A DNA stretch of 64,000 bases, taken from Hoyosella rhizosphaerae (GTDB taxonomy: Bacteria > Actinomycetota > Actinomycetes > Mycobacteriales > Mycobacteriaceae). The stretch covers positions 248,001 to 312,000 of the forward strand of contig NZ_BMJH01000001.1 in assembly GCF_014643175.1 (NCBI RefSeq), read 5' to 3'. The notes beneath the pieces were generated by a model, which was given only the letters and a program-made list of their open reading frames with translations, was not told the DNA's origin and did not search any database. Numbering within the stretch: the first letter of the stretch is position 1; every line of letters begins with the position of its first letter. Positions 41,515-50,402 of this stretch are shown here, in pieces. Made by a program: the position numbers and the translations under genes.

Positions 41515-41833
41515 GCTATGGGTGGTGGGGGTCGCGGGTTTAGTTCTTGCTGCGGGAACGTACGCCATGCGCGGAATTGGCCCTTTGTTGCCCGAACGAT
41601 TTGTGGATTCTCCCAAAATGCGTCGGACCGTGGAGAACATAGCGATCCTGCTGCTTGTCGGAGTGATGGCGACATCCACGGTGGTCAGCGACAGCGGGTT
41701 TGCTGGCTGGGCACGATTCGCTGGTGTAGTGGTCGGGGGCATTCTCGCGTGGTTCAGGGCGCCTCTGCTGGTCGTGATCGTTGCCGCCGCATCCGTGACG
41801 GCCATCCTGCGGGGTCTGTTGCCGGTGAGTTAG
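41507..41833 (+). CDS. azlD: AzlD-type branched-chain amino acid transport small subunit
   Basis: 108 residues, four membrane helices, with the conserved TYAMRGIGPLLPERF segment after helix 1. ATG 41507 has GAGG 6 bases upstream; an ATG at 41495 is the alternative. It overlaps azlC by 8 bases and completes the two-subunit exporter. Confidence 0.9.
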   Translation: MAELWVVGVAGLVLAAGTYAMRGIGPLLPERFVDSPKMRRTVENIAILLLVGVMATSTVVSDSGFAGWARFAGVVVGGILAWFRAPLLVVIVAAASVTAILRGLLPVS

Positions 41834-41955
41834 CGCAAAGTAGTCCTATGGAAATGGGGGAGCGACCACCCAAAGCCGCCATCCGTTAAGCATTTCCTCG
41901 ATGATCGCGTAGCGAATCCGGCAACGAGATTACAGTGGCTCTGTAGGAGGTAAAC

Positions 41956-43986
41956 ATGACAACGCAGCCGGTGTTGAGCGAACAGGAATCACAGGCGGTT
42001 CGCCGCGGAGTCCCCGATCCTGGTATTCCGCTACCGGCAATAGCGATCCCAACGGTGCTGCTGTGGACGGCTTGTATGGGGTTGTGGATCTTTACTACCT
42101 GGCTTCTTCTCGGCGCGAATGTCAGTGCCCTCATCGCGATACCGCTATACACCGTGGTCAACTTCACCATGTTTACTGTGGCCCACGATGCCACTCACCA
42201 CGGGGTGAGTCGGTACACGTGGGTGAACGAACTGTTCGGCAGACTTTCCACTCCGTTCGTGGCCCTCTACGCATCATTTCCTTTGCTTCGGTTTATTCAT
42301 ATTGAGCATCACCGCAACACCAATGACGTGATGACGAAGGACCCGGATGCGTGGACGAGTCACGGTCCGTGGTGGCAGCTACCTGTGCGCTGGGCAACGA
42401 TTGATGTCTGGTACGTCATCTTTTACCTCCGCCACGGGTTCCATTGGGGGGCTATCACCGATAAGTCGCAGCGCCCGTTCCTTCGCCGTCCCCGCGCGGA
42501 GGTTGTTGAGACGTTGGTGATGTTGTCGCTCACCGTTGTGTTGTACGGAGGGCTTATTTGGGCGGGTTTCGGCTGGTATCTGCTGGTGATGTACGTGATT
42601 CCGCAGCGTATCGCCCTGACTGCCTTGGCTTGGTGGTTCGACTGGCTCCCTCATCATGGCCTCACCGCGACCCATAAGGAAGACCGGTACAGGGCGACGC
42701 GTGTCCGCGTGGGAATGGAATGGTTGCTGACCCCCACGTTGCTCTATCAGAACTACCACCTGGTGCATCATTTGCACCCGGCGATCCCGTTTTACCGTTA
42801 CATCACGGCGTGGAAAAAGAATGAAGAGCAATACCTCGACGCCAATGTCGCCATTATGAACGCCTGGGGTAAAGAGCTCACGGCATCGGAGTATCGGGCG
42901 TGGAGAAAGATTACCGAAACCGCGGCAGGGGACAACGCGGGAGATCGACACCAGTTTCAGAACCTGAAAGTTAGTGAGGTGCGACCGCTAACTGATGACT
43001 CGGTGTCGATCACCTTTAATGTCCCGCAGAACCTGAAAGAAGAGTTCCGGTTCAGCCCGGGCCAGCACCTCACGCTGGAAGTGCCCATTGACGGCAAAAC
43101 ACACCGTCGCACGTATTCGTTGTGTGCGTCGGCCACCTCGGATTTGGTTCGCATCGCGGTCAAACGCATACCGGATGGGGTCGTATCGCACTACTTGAAC
43201 AGTCAGTTGAAGGCAGGCGACACGCTGCGTGTACTGCCGCCGTCGGGTCGATTCATTCTCAACCACACGACATCGAAAGCCCGCTATGTCGGAGTGGCGG
43301 CAGGTAGTGGAATCACACCGGTTATTTCGATGCTCGCCACAGTTCTCACAATTGACGAGGACGCTCACTTCACCTTGCTGTATGGAAACAAGTCTCGAGA
43401 GAGCACGATGTTCGCCGACGAACTGTCGATGCTTGCCCGCCAGTTTGAGGGCCGACTCACCATCACCCACTTCCTCACAAGCGGCGAGAAGCCGGAATTC
43501 CCGAGCCAGCACGAAAAAGCTGTGATGCGAAGAATCTTGCCCACCGACCTCACTGAGTTCGGCAGCGTAACCGGCTGGTACCTGTGCGGACCGCAGGAAT
43601 TGATCGACAGCACTACCGATGCTTTGGAAGAGGCTGGTGTTCATCACGACAACATCCACCTGGAGTTGTTCTTTGCCAAGGCTGAACCGCATGCTGAGGT
43701 TCACGGTGTTGTCTCGTCGGTGACCGCAACGATCGACGGTGAGCTCTTCAATGGTGTGAGTTCCGGCGCAGAGACTGTCCTGGAAACAGTGCTGCAAACT
43801 GGGGGAGACGCACCCTATGCCTGCATGGGCGGGGCGTGCGGCACCTGCCGAGCAAAGCTGGTTAGCGGCGACGTGGAGATGGATATTAGCTACGCGCTCA
43901 CCGAGGAAGAGGTCAACGCTGGGTACATACTTACGTGCCAGGCTAGGCCAGTAACTCACCAACTCGACGTCGACTACGACCAATAG
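41956..43986 (+). CDS. Membrane fatty-acid desaturase fused to ferredoxin reductase
   Basis: 676 residues, strong AGGAGG site 5 bases upstream. Residues 1-310 are a membrane di-iron desaturase/hydroxylase with three histidine boxes: VAHDATHHG (~75), HIEHHRNTND (~115) and HLVHHLHP (~270). Residues ~335-570 form an FAD/NAD reductase (RTYSLCAS for flavin, GSGITPVISML for nucleotide). Residues ~590-676 are a plant-type 2Fe-2S ferredoxin with C-x4-C-x2-C (CMGGACGTC) and a distal C (LTCQA). The electron path from NAD(P)H to the di-iron centre is therefore in one chain. In many actinobacteria desaturase (DesA3) and reductase are separate genes. Substrate (fatty acyl chain, alkane or terpenoid) cannot be told. 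Confidence 0.9.
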   Translation: MTTQPVLSEQESQAVRRGVPDPGIPLPAIAIPTVLLWTACMGLWIFTTWLLLGANVSALIAIPLYTVVNFTMFTVAHDATHHGVSRYTWVNELFGRLSTPFVALYASFPLLRFIHIEHHRNTNDVMTKDPDAWTSHGPWWQLPVRWATIDVWYVIFYLRHGFHWGAITDKSQRPFLRRPRAEVVETLVMLSLTVVLYGGLIWAGFGWYLLVMYVIPQRIALTALAWWFDWLPHHGLTATHKEDRYRATRVRVGMEWLLTPTLLYQNYHLVHHLHPAIPFYRYITAWKKNEEQYLDANVAIMNAWGKELTASEYRAWRKITETAAGDNAGDRHQFQNLKVSEVRPLTDDSVSITFNVPQNLKEEFRFSPGQHLTLEVPIDGKTHRRTYSLCASATSDLVRIAVKRIPDGVVSHYLNSQLKAGDTLRVLPPSGRFILNHTTSKARYVGVAAGSGITPVISMLATVLTIDEDAHFTLLYGNKSRESTMFADELSMLARQFEGRLTITHFLTSGEKPEFPSQHEKAVMRRILPTDLTEFGSVTGWYLCGPQELIDSTTDALEEAGVHHDNIHLELFFAKAEPHAEVHGVVSSVTATIDGELFNGVSSGAETVLETVLQTGGDAPYACMGGACGTCRAKLVSGDVEMDISYALTEEEVNAGYILTCQARPVTHQLDVDYDQ

Positions 43987-43988
43987 TG

Positions 43989-44513
43989 TTACCGAAACCG
44001 GTGCTCTATCACTGGCGTTTCGAGGGAAGTCCCATTGATGTCGAAATACAAGTGCCGTTCCATGATTGACACCGTCACGGCGTTGCGACGTTTAACCTCG
44101 GCGACAGCGGATTCAATGAAGTCAGGAGCGAAGCTGTAAAGCGGGATGTGCTCGGCTCGGTGAATTTTTTTGCCGTCGAGCAACTCAAGCACACGGCTTG
44201 CGTCGTGGTGGGTGTAAATCGCTGCTCGGCCAGCGCGTTTGCTCCCACGGTGCACCCGATCGGAAGCGGGTGCACCAACTTCAATCCAGGCCGTCAACTG
44301 GCCAGTGAGGTCCCGCACCAGAACAGCCGGTTCGTCCGAAGTGGAGACACCTCCGTCGCTAAACGCGATGCCTTCCTGATACTCGAGGCAGTATGCAAGC
44401 ATCCGCGTCACCATGAACTCGGTCGTTTCCGAGGGGTGCCGCGCTAGACGCAAGTCCAACTCTTCGTATACGCCTCGGTCGACGTCGGACAATTGCACTG
44501 TAAACGTAAACAT
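43989..44513 (-). CDS. yaeQ: YaeQ family protein
   Basis: 174 residues from ATG 44513 with AGG upstream; an upstream start at 44531 adds six residues. Features of the family are clear: MFTFTVQLSDVDRGVYEELDLRLARHPSET at the start, EYQEGIAFSDGG and AWIEVGAPASDRVHRGSK. YaeQ has a restriction-nuclease-like fold and has been proposed to act in transcription antitermination or nucleic-acid metabolism, without firm evidence. It is convergent with the desaturase fusion, 2 bases apart. Confidence 0.9.
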   Translation of the reverse strand: MFTFTVQLSDVDRGVYEELDLRLARHPSETTEFMVTRMLAYCLEYQEGIAFSDGGVSTSDEPAVLVRDLTGQLTAWIEVGAPASDRVHRGSKRAGRAAIYTHHDASRVLELLDGKKIHRAEHIPLYSFAPDFIESAVAEVKRRNAVTVSIMERHLYFDINGTSLETPVIEHRFR

Positions 44514-44590
44514 CGTTGTACCTGAGGCCACAGCCTTAACAGTACGGGTCGTGCGGGTGCCACGGGATTCCGGTCAACACTCGCAGCCTC

Positions 44591-44650
44591 GCATGTGCTG
44601 AAAAATGCATGACGACAGGGGTTCCTGATCATGCATTTTTCTGCACATGT
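44591..44650 (-). terminator. Long hairpin terminator after the MmpL gene
   Basis: Arms of 22 bases (44591-44612 and 44629-44650) pair at about 20 positions around a 16-base loop. The inner 13 bases are perfect (GAAAAATGCATGA and complement). A and T runs on both sides of the stem permit termination in either direction. It lies between the MmpL stop (44682) and yaeQ. Confidence 0.75.
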
Positions 44651-44681
44651 GGCCTCACCTATCCGAACGGCATCCCGAAAA

Positions 44682-47600
44682 CTACGCCCGGGCTGGCCAC
44701 CAGGAGACCCGGCCGAGCAGCAACAGTGTGGACGGAACCAGCACTGTGCGCACGATGAGAATGTCGAGCAACATCCCAATCCCCACAACAAACCCAAGTT
44801 GCGCCAGGAGATAGATTCCGCCAGCCATGAGGGCGAACATCGTCACTGCGAACACGATTCCCGCAATGGTGATCACACTTCCGGTGGCGCCAAGCGCACG
44901 AATGACGCCGAGACGCAAACCGCCGCTCGGACCTGACGCGGAGGACGACAGGGCTGATTCCTGCCGTATTCGGCTGATCACCAGCATGCTGTAGTCCGCG
45001 CCAACACCGACGAGGATGACGAACGCGATCGGGATCACCGACCAATGAAGCGATATTCCCAGCATGTGCTGCCAGACCAGCACGCCGATGCCGATTGTTG
45101 CGATGAACGAGACGAGCGCCCACACCATAATCACCAACGGGGCGACAATACTTCGCAGCATCGCCGCAAGGATGAGGGTTACGGCGGTGATCGCGATGAT
45201 CGCCACGAGTGCGAAGTCGCTGTTGATCTCATCTTCGAGGTCGCTGTAGATGGACCCGAATCCTGTTGAGGAAATGTCGACGTCTGCTAGCACTGTTCCT
45301 GCTGCGGCAGCTCGGGCTGCGGACTTTATATTGTCAATTCGCTCAAATGCTTCATGCCCGAGTGTTTGCCCGTTGCTGAGGACGATCATGCGCGCTGTCT
45401 TCCCGTCGGGTGACACGAAGAACTGGCTGGCGGTAACTAGCCGTGGATCGTCAAATGCGAAGGCGGGCAGGTAGAAGCCCGAAGCTGTGCCAGTGGAGGC
45501 GCTCGCTCTCATTTGGTCGAGGTAGTTGGTAGCCGACCCAAGTCCTTCGAGTAGTTCATCCAGGGTGCCGGGCAATTCTCTTGTGCCGTCAGCGATCTGG
45601 TTGGCGCCGCCTGCGATTTGTGCCACCCCGTTTTCGAGTTCGCGAACTCCTGCGGATAGCTGGTCAAGCTGCGGCCTGACGGAACCACCGTCGAACATGG
45701 CGAGTGAACCTTCCACGCGGTTTGCGATCTGCCGCATGCTTACGGAAAGTGCCTTCATTCGATCTGCGGCGGCGTCGGCGTCGCGTCCCGTTTCGATAGT
45801 GTCGCGGAGAACCTGCGCAGTGTTTCCACCTGTGGCGGCATCAACCATTGAGAGCGCTTGCCGCACGGTGGCGCAGTGCATGTCCGAGCCGCAACTTCCG
45901 CTGCGGAGCCCTGGCCCAAATATGGTGGCGAGCAATTCGGAGGAGTCACGAATGGCGGCGGAATTGGCCGTAATTACGGTTGCGACGTCTTCGATTCCGG
46001 TGGCGAGCACGCGCATTTCGGCGAGGGCATCGTAGAGATCCATGGTGCCGCCTGACGCATTCTGGACAGCGGCCTCCACTGCATCGACGGTATCGAGTAT
46101 TTCGCGGGCGACGCCGATGAGTTGGTCGGTTCCTTCGACGAGTTCTGGCATGCGTTCGCGTGCTTCGTTGCTGCCGCGGGCTAGTTCGGAGGCGCCAGCA
46201 ACGAGCCTGTCGACTTCGGGCCTATCCGCGTTGATTCGGTCGCTTGCGGTGCCGAGTCCGTCGGAGATCAGTCCGGCTTGGTATCCGAGTGACGCTTCAG
46301 GCAGCGTGGTTCCATTGGGTCGAGTAATAGAACGTACTTCGTCTACGCCCTCGACTTCGGAGATGCTGCGTGCCATATGTTCGAGGGCGGCAAGATCGTC
46401 GGTTGTCCGGAGGTCATGGTCGGAACGCACGATGAGGTATTCGGGCAGTAATTCGTTGTTCGGGAAATGTTTTGCTGCAAGCTGGTACCCGGTATTGCTT
46501 TCAGAGTCGTGAGGTTGTGCGCGGAATTCGTCGAAGTTTGGTTCGTGGGTGAGGGCGACGAGGGCGAACGGGGCGAGGACGAGGACGGACAATGCGAAGG
46601 CTGGCAGTGGTTTTCGAACAACCCGTGCACCTGTGCGCCGCCAACGACGCTCAGGCCCCCGTTTGCCCGGTGGTGTGGGGCGAGGATCTGCGCGGCCATG
46701 ACGTCCAAGTAGTGCGAGCAATGCTGGGCCAAGTGTGAGTGCGGCGGCGAGCGATACGACGATACCGACGGCGATTGGTGGTCCGGCGGTGCGGAAGATT
46801 CCTACCTTGGTAAAGAGCATGGCCATACATGCTGCGGCGATGGTGAGTCCTGACGCGATGATGACTGTTGCGATCCCGCCGATGGCGTCGGCTGCTGCCT
46901 CGTCGACTGTGCGGCCTGATCTTCGCGCTTCGTGGAAGCGGCCAATAATGAACACCGCGTAGTCGGTGGCGGCGCCGATAACTAGCGCTGTCATTAGCGC
47001 AGCGGTGAACATGGACATCTCGAGGATTCCGGCTTGTCCGAGGAGCCCGACGACTGGTCGGGCAGTGCCGAGGCTTACGCCGAGTAGGGCGAGCGCGATG
47101 GCGACGGTGGCGATGCGTCGGTAGGCGAAGAGCAGTGCGATGGAGATGAGGAGGACGCTAACTCCGGTGATGATGAGCATGCCGCGTTCGACTGCGTGCA
47201 GCTGATCAGAGGTGGTGGCGACTGGGCCCGTGAACTCCACTTCAAGCCCGTCAGGGCGGGGTATGGTGTCGGCCAGTTCGCGGACCGCGAATGTGGCCTG
47301 AGTGGCCTCGGTGGTGCCGTTGCCGCCGTTGAGCACCGTCATGAGTGTGACGGCTTTGCCGTCACTGCTGGTGGTCAGTTCGCGCGCTTCAGGGGATGTC
47401 TGCAGGTCAAGTATGTAGGCGACATGAGTGGGCAGGTCGATGAGGCCTTGGGCGAGTTGTTCGTAGTAGGCGCGATCCTCGGCGTCGAAGCCGTCCTCGC
47501 TAGCGAGGACGAAGAATCCGATGGCGGACGATTCCGGATTGTCGAAGTCGCGGGCCATTTGCATAAGTGCCTGGTTGGCTTCGTTGTCATCGGGGATGAA

Positions 47601-47753
47601 TGCGGCCGAGTTTTCGGCGATGACGCGTTCAAGCTGGGGCACAGCGAGGTTTAGTCCGACGAGTGCGAAAATCCAGGCGGCGATCATCCACCGGGCGTGG
47701 CGGGCAATAAACGCGGCGAGGCGGTGAAACGGGGGACTGGTCGAGTGGGCCAT
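44682..47753 (-). CDS. MMPL/RND family transporter
   Basis: 1023 residues from ATG 47753, chosen because AAGGAG lies 5 bases upstream; a start at 47819 would add 22 residues. Layout: one helix (WMIAAWIFALVGLNLAVPQL), a ~150-residue outer domain, five helices with GAATDYAVFIIGRFHEARR, a second ~400-residue outer domain with coiled coil (GVRELENGVAQIAGGANQIADG), and a terminal helix block with GVGADYSMLVISRIRQE. The two (G)xxxDY motifs carry the proton-relay Asp/Tyr pairs of MmpL proteins. Likely exports a lipid or siderophore-like molecule. Confidence 0.92.
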   Translation of the reverse strand: MAHSTSPPFHRLAAFIARHARWMIAAWIFALVGLNLAVPQLERVIAENSAAFIPDDNEANQALMQMARDFDNPESSAIGFFVLASEDGFDAEDRAYYEQLAQGLIDLPTHVAYILDLQTSPEARELTTSSDGKAVTLMTVLNGGNGTTEATQATFAVRELADTIPRPDGLEVEFTGPVATTSDQLHAVERGMLIITGVSVLLISIALLFAYRRIATVAIALALLGVSLGTARPVVGLLGQAGILEMSMFTAALMTALVIGAATDYAVFIIGRFHEARRSGRTVDEAAADAIGGIATVIIASGLTIAAACMAMLFTKVGIFRTAGPPIAVGIVVSLAAALTLGPALLALLGRHGRADPRPTPPGKRGPERRWRRTGARVVRKPLPAFALSVLVLAPFALVALTHEPNFDEFRAQPHDSESNTGYQLAAKHFPNNELLPEYLIVRSDHDLRTTDDLAALEHMARSISEVEGVDEVRSITRPNGTTLPEASLGYQAGLISDGLGTASDRINADRPEVDRLVAGASELARGSNEARERMPELVEGTDQLIGVAREILDTVDAVEAAVQNASGGTMDLYDALAEMRVLATGIEDVATVITANSAAIRDSSELLATIFGPGLRSGSCGSDMHCATVRQALSMVDAATGGNTAQVLRDTIETGRDADAAADRMKALSVSMRQIANRVEGSLAMFDGGSVRPQLDQLSAGVRELENGVAQIAGGANQIADGTRELPGTLDELLEGLGSATNYLDQMRASASTGTASGFYLPAFAFDDPRLVTASQFFVSPDGKTARMIVLSNGQTLGHEAFERIDNIKSAARAAAAGTVLADVDISSTGFGSIYSDLEDEINSDFALVAIIAITAVTLILAAMLRSIVAPLVIMVWALVSFIATIGIGVLVWQHMLGISLHWSVIPIAFVILVGVGADYSMLVISRIRQESALSSSASGPSGGLRLGVIRALGATGSVITIAGIVFAVTMFALMAGGIYLLAQLGFVVGIGMLLDILIVRTVLVPSTLLLLGRVSWWPARA

Positions 47754-47950
47754 CGGTTCTCCTTGGGCACATCGTCGTTGATGTGAGCTTGCACTGATAT
47801 GCGCTATGAAGTAGAGCATAATAATGAGGTGCAGGAGAACTCAGTGTGGTGAGCGGCACAGTTATTGTTGGCGGTTGGAGACGGCGAATCTCGACCGTCA
47901 TTGAAGCGCTGAGCTGCAGTTAAGGGCTAGCGAATCGTTCCAGAAGTAAA

Positions 47951-47986
47951 CGGCCGTTACTGACCCCTCGGTCGCAGTAACGGCCG
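47951..47986 (-). terminator. Hairpin terminator after the GYD-domain gene
   Basis: Perfect 12-base stem: CGGCCGTTACTG at 47951-47962 and its complement at 47975-47986, with a 12-base loop. It sits about 35 bases past the GYD gene stop, in the gap before the MmpL gene. No long T-run follows. Confidence 0.65.
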
Positions 47987-48019
47987 CACATTAGCCCCTG
48001 ATGATGGTGTGAAATGTCG

Positions 48020-48340
48020 CTAGTCGCCAGGCGGGCGGTACTGCACATCTAGTGCAACGGCTTCGTCGATTTGTTCCGCGGTGAGTAGTGGAACAGTTTG
48101 CGACACGGCGGCGCCGGATGCGGCGGTGCGCACTGCGAGCGCTGCTGCTGCAATTTCATTTGGCACGTCGCCGATGACGATGAGATCGTCGTCGCCGAAG
48201 GCGAAGTAAAACGCCTCCACGGTTCCGCCCACACTGTGAACCATTTCAGTGATGGCGGCGCGGCGAACACTGCCGCCTTGTTCGACCAGTCCGGCGGCGC
48301 CATCCGGTGAATAGTTGACTCGCCACATGTATTTCGGCAT
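48020..48340 (-). CDS. GYD domain protein
   Basis: 106 residues. PKYMWRVNYSPDGAAGLVEQGGSVRRAAITEMVHSVGGTVEAFYFAFGDDDLIVIGDVPNE matches the compact ferredoxin-like fold of the GYD family, with the characteristic ...FGDDDLIVIGD where many members read G-Y-D. Function unknown. Single gene followed by a hairpin. Confidence 0.85.
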   Translation of the reverse strand: MPKYMWRVNYSPDGAAGLVEQGGSVRRAAITEMVHSVGGTVEAFYFAFGDDDLIVIGDVPNEIAAAALAVRTAASGAAVSQTVPLLTAEQIDEAVALDVQYRPPGD

Positions 48341-48434
48341 GTCTTCTCCCGTGTGTTCCGGTTCGCTGTTATGGCTGACGATACGCGGGATTGGATTGCG
48401 GCGCGGCCATTCGGCACGGTCTGATACGGGCTAC

Positions 48435-48929
48435 CTAGTGGTGCCTGTTTGACACTCGAGCCCGGTGGTCGGCAGCTATCTTGTGTGCGTGTTCCCAATG
48501 GCGACTCTTGCTGCATCGGGATTCAAAACCGGTGAGCATGCGTACGGCAAGTACGGCACCCCACGGTCCAATGACCCACACCGGCCATGGGTATGTGAGG
48601 CCGCCCGAGGCTAATGAGATGGCGAGCCACAATGCAATGCAGAATGCGCCGACTGAGATCCAGGTTTGTAGTTCGGCCCGCAGCCACAGTGGGGTCGTGC
48701 GTCGTCGTGGGGGTGGCGTGATCTTCGGCTGATGCTGGTGCGCATCTAGTGGCGGCAGGTCTGCAAGGACTCGATTCACCTCATCGACTGCTTGTGCCGC
48801 GTAAACGTGTGCTGTGCGCTCGTCGTATTCGGCGATGTCAATCCGGCCGTCGTTCATGTGCTTGCCAAGCAGTGCGAGAACGTGTTCCCGGTCGGCGGTG
48901 GAGGCGCGGGGGCTAGGAGTGATGTCCAT
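48435..48929 (-). CDS. DUF1707 membrane protein
   Basis: 164 residues. The N-terminal ~55 residues (ASTADREHVLALLGKHMNDGRIDIAEYDERTAHVYAAQAVDEVNRVLADLP) are a DUF1707 (SHOCT-like) domain. Two membrane helices follow (TWISVGAFCIALWLAISLA and WPVWVIGPWGAVLAVRML), with a basic tail. DUF1707 is common in actinobacterial membrane proteins of unknown role. It is divergent from the PadR gene, sharing a short region with two operator-like repeats, and so is a likely PadR target. Confidence 0.85.
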   Translation of the reverse strand: MDITPSPRASTADREHVLALLGKHMNDGRIDIAEYDERTAHVYAAQAVDEVNRVLADLPPLDAHQHQPKITPPPRRRTTPLWLRAELQTWISVGAFCIALWLAISLASGGLTYPWPVWVIGPWGAVLAVRMLTGFESRCSKSRHWEHAHKIAADHRARVSNRHH

Positions 48930-48937
48930 AAAACTGA

Positions 48938-48991
48938 CCTTCCACAGTGGAATGTTGTATTCTGATGATCAACCTTCCACAATGGAATGTC
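48938..48991. promoter_or_regulatory. Two PadR operator-like repeats
   Basis: Two near-identical 19-base boxes, ACCTTCCACARTGGAATGT, at 48938-48956 and 48973-48991. Each contains the dyad TTCCA-nnn-TGGAA (perfect TTCCAC-A-GTGGAA in the first). Centres are 35 bases apart. They fill the gap between the DUF1707 start and the PadR GTG, so the PadR protein probably controls both genes. Confidence 0.75.
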
Positions 48992-49004
48992 AAGAGGGGG
49001 ATAT

Positions 49005-49529
49005 GTGAAGAACGAAAAACCTCTCAACTCAACCGCCGCGTCGCTCCTCGGGTTCTTGCACGAAGGTCCGATGTCCGGCTGGGATCTTGTGGCCATGGCC
49101 CAAAATCGAATTGGCAGCTACTGGAGCATCACCCAAAGCCAGGTCTACAGGGAACTCGCCGCCCTCAACCGCGACGGGCTGGCCGAACGAGGTGAAACCG
49201 GTCCGCGCGACCGCACTCCGTACCGCATAACCGAGGAGGGCCGGGAAGCCTTCGCTGCGTGGGTAGCTCGCGACCCAGGACCGGAAACGATCCGCTTTCC
49301 GTTGCTTCTCTCGTTGGCGTTCGGTAACCACGTTGAGCCAGAACGACTCTCACGCATCATCGCCGCGAATCGAACAATTCATGCGGAACGACTAGCTGGC
49401 TACCTTGAAGAGGCGAAATGTCACACGGGCAACGCCTATGGTGCCGCGACGCTGGACTTCGGCATCACCTACGAACGTGCAGTACTCGACTGGTTCGACC
49501 GACTACCCGGACTGTTGGAGCGCGATTAG
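49005..49529 (+). CDS. PadR-family transcriptional regulator
   Basis: 174 residues from GTG 49005 with GAGGGGG upstream; an ATG at 48987 would place the start inside the second operator box. The N-terminal winged helix (SLLGFLHEGPMSGWDLVAMAQNRIGSYWSITQSQVYRELAALNRDGLAERGETGPRDRTPYRITEEG) is diagnostic for PadR, with a C-terminal dimerisation region (Vir_C type). It probably binds the two repeats directly upstream. Confidence 0.92.
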   Translation: MKNEKPLNSTAASLLGFLHEGPMSGWDLVAMAQNRIGSYWSITQSQVYRELAALNRDGLAERGETGPRDRTPYRITEEGREAFAAWVARDPGPETIRFPLLLSLAFGNHVEPERLSRIIAANRTIHAERLAGYLEEAKCHTGNAYGAATLDFGITYERAVLDWFDRLPGLLERD

Positions 49530-49580
49530 GGACACCACACCCTCGCCCGCCGCGCATCAGGACCTGTCAGTATTGACCCC

Positions 49581-50399
49581 ATGGCTTCCTCGATGACACT
49601 CAATGACGGTATGGAACTTCCGTCGATAGGTTTTGGTCTGTACAAAGTGCCCGCAGATCAGACGTTCGATGTCGTTACTTCGGGAATTGAAGCGGGCTAT
49701 CAGCTAATAGACGGCGGAGCCTTTTACGGCAACGAACGCGAACTCGGTGAAGCCGTACGCGAGTCTGGGCGACGAGATGAGTTGCTCGTAGCGTCTAAAT
49801 TCTGGGGCGACCCTGTACAGACCTATGACCAGGTGTTGGCCGATTTCGATCAAACGGAACGTGATTTAGGGATCGGTCCGGTCGATTTCTACCTCATCCA
49901 TTGGCCACGTCCAACACGGAACCAGTTTGTAGACGTCTGGCGGGCGTTTATTCGCCTGCAGGAAGAAGGGCGTGTCCGGTCGATCGGCGTCGCCAACTTC
50001 GGTGCCGCAGAACTCGGACGGTTGATGGACGAGACGGGTGTGACTCCGGCGCTCAACCAAGTCGAATCGCATCCGTGGCTGCCGCAACACGAACTGCGTG
50101 CCTTCCATGCAGAACACGACATCGTGACCCAGGCGTGGAGTCCTCTCGGGCGCGGACGCCTGCTCGACGAACCAACCCTAATTTCTATCGCCGATCGGCA
50201 CGCTGTGTCAGTGGCGCAGGTGGTCTTGCGGTGGCACATTCAGATCGGTGGCGCAGCCGTTCCCAAGTCCGTCCACATACAGCGCCTTCGAGAAAATCGA
50301 GACGTTGATCGTTTCCATTTGGACGAAGAGGATATGGCGCGAATTGGTGCCCTTGAATCCGGTGTACGCACGGGAAGTTCCCCCGCTGACAAGCAGTGA
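49581..50399 (+). CDS. Aldo/keto reductase
   Basis: 272 residues. The tetrad is recognisable: D and Y in LIDGGAFYGNERELG, K in LLVASKFWGD and H in FYLIHWPRP. The NADPH-binding end is present (VPKSVHIQRLRENRDVDRF). It reduces aldehydes or ketones, or 2,5-diketo acids, with NADPH. The usual IDTA before Y reads IDGG here. ATG 49581 or 49593. It follows the PadR gene and may be part of the same response. Confidence 0.9.
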   Translation: MASSMTLNDGMELPSIGFGLYKVPADQTFDVVTSGIEAGYQLIDGGAFYGNERELGEAVRESGRRDELLVASKFWGDPVQTYDQVLADFDQTERDLGIGPVDFYLIHWPRPTRNQFVDVWRAFIRLQEEGRVRSIGVANFGAAELGRLMDETGVTPALNQVESHPWLPQHELRAFHAEHDIVTQAWSPLGRGRLLDEPTLISIADRHAVSVAQVVLRWHIQIGGAAVPKSVHIQRLRENRDVDRFHLDEEDMARIGALESGVRTGSSPADKQ

Positions 50400-50402
50400 C
50401 GA

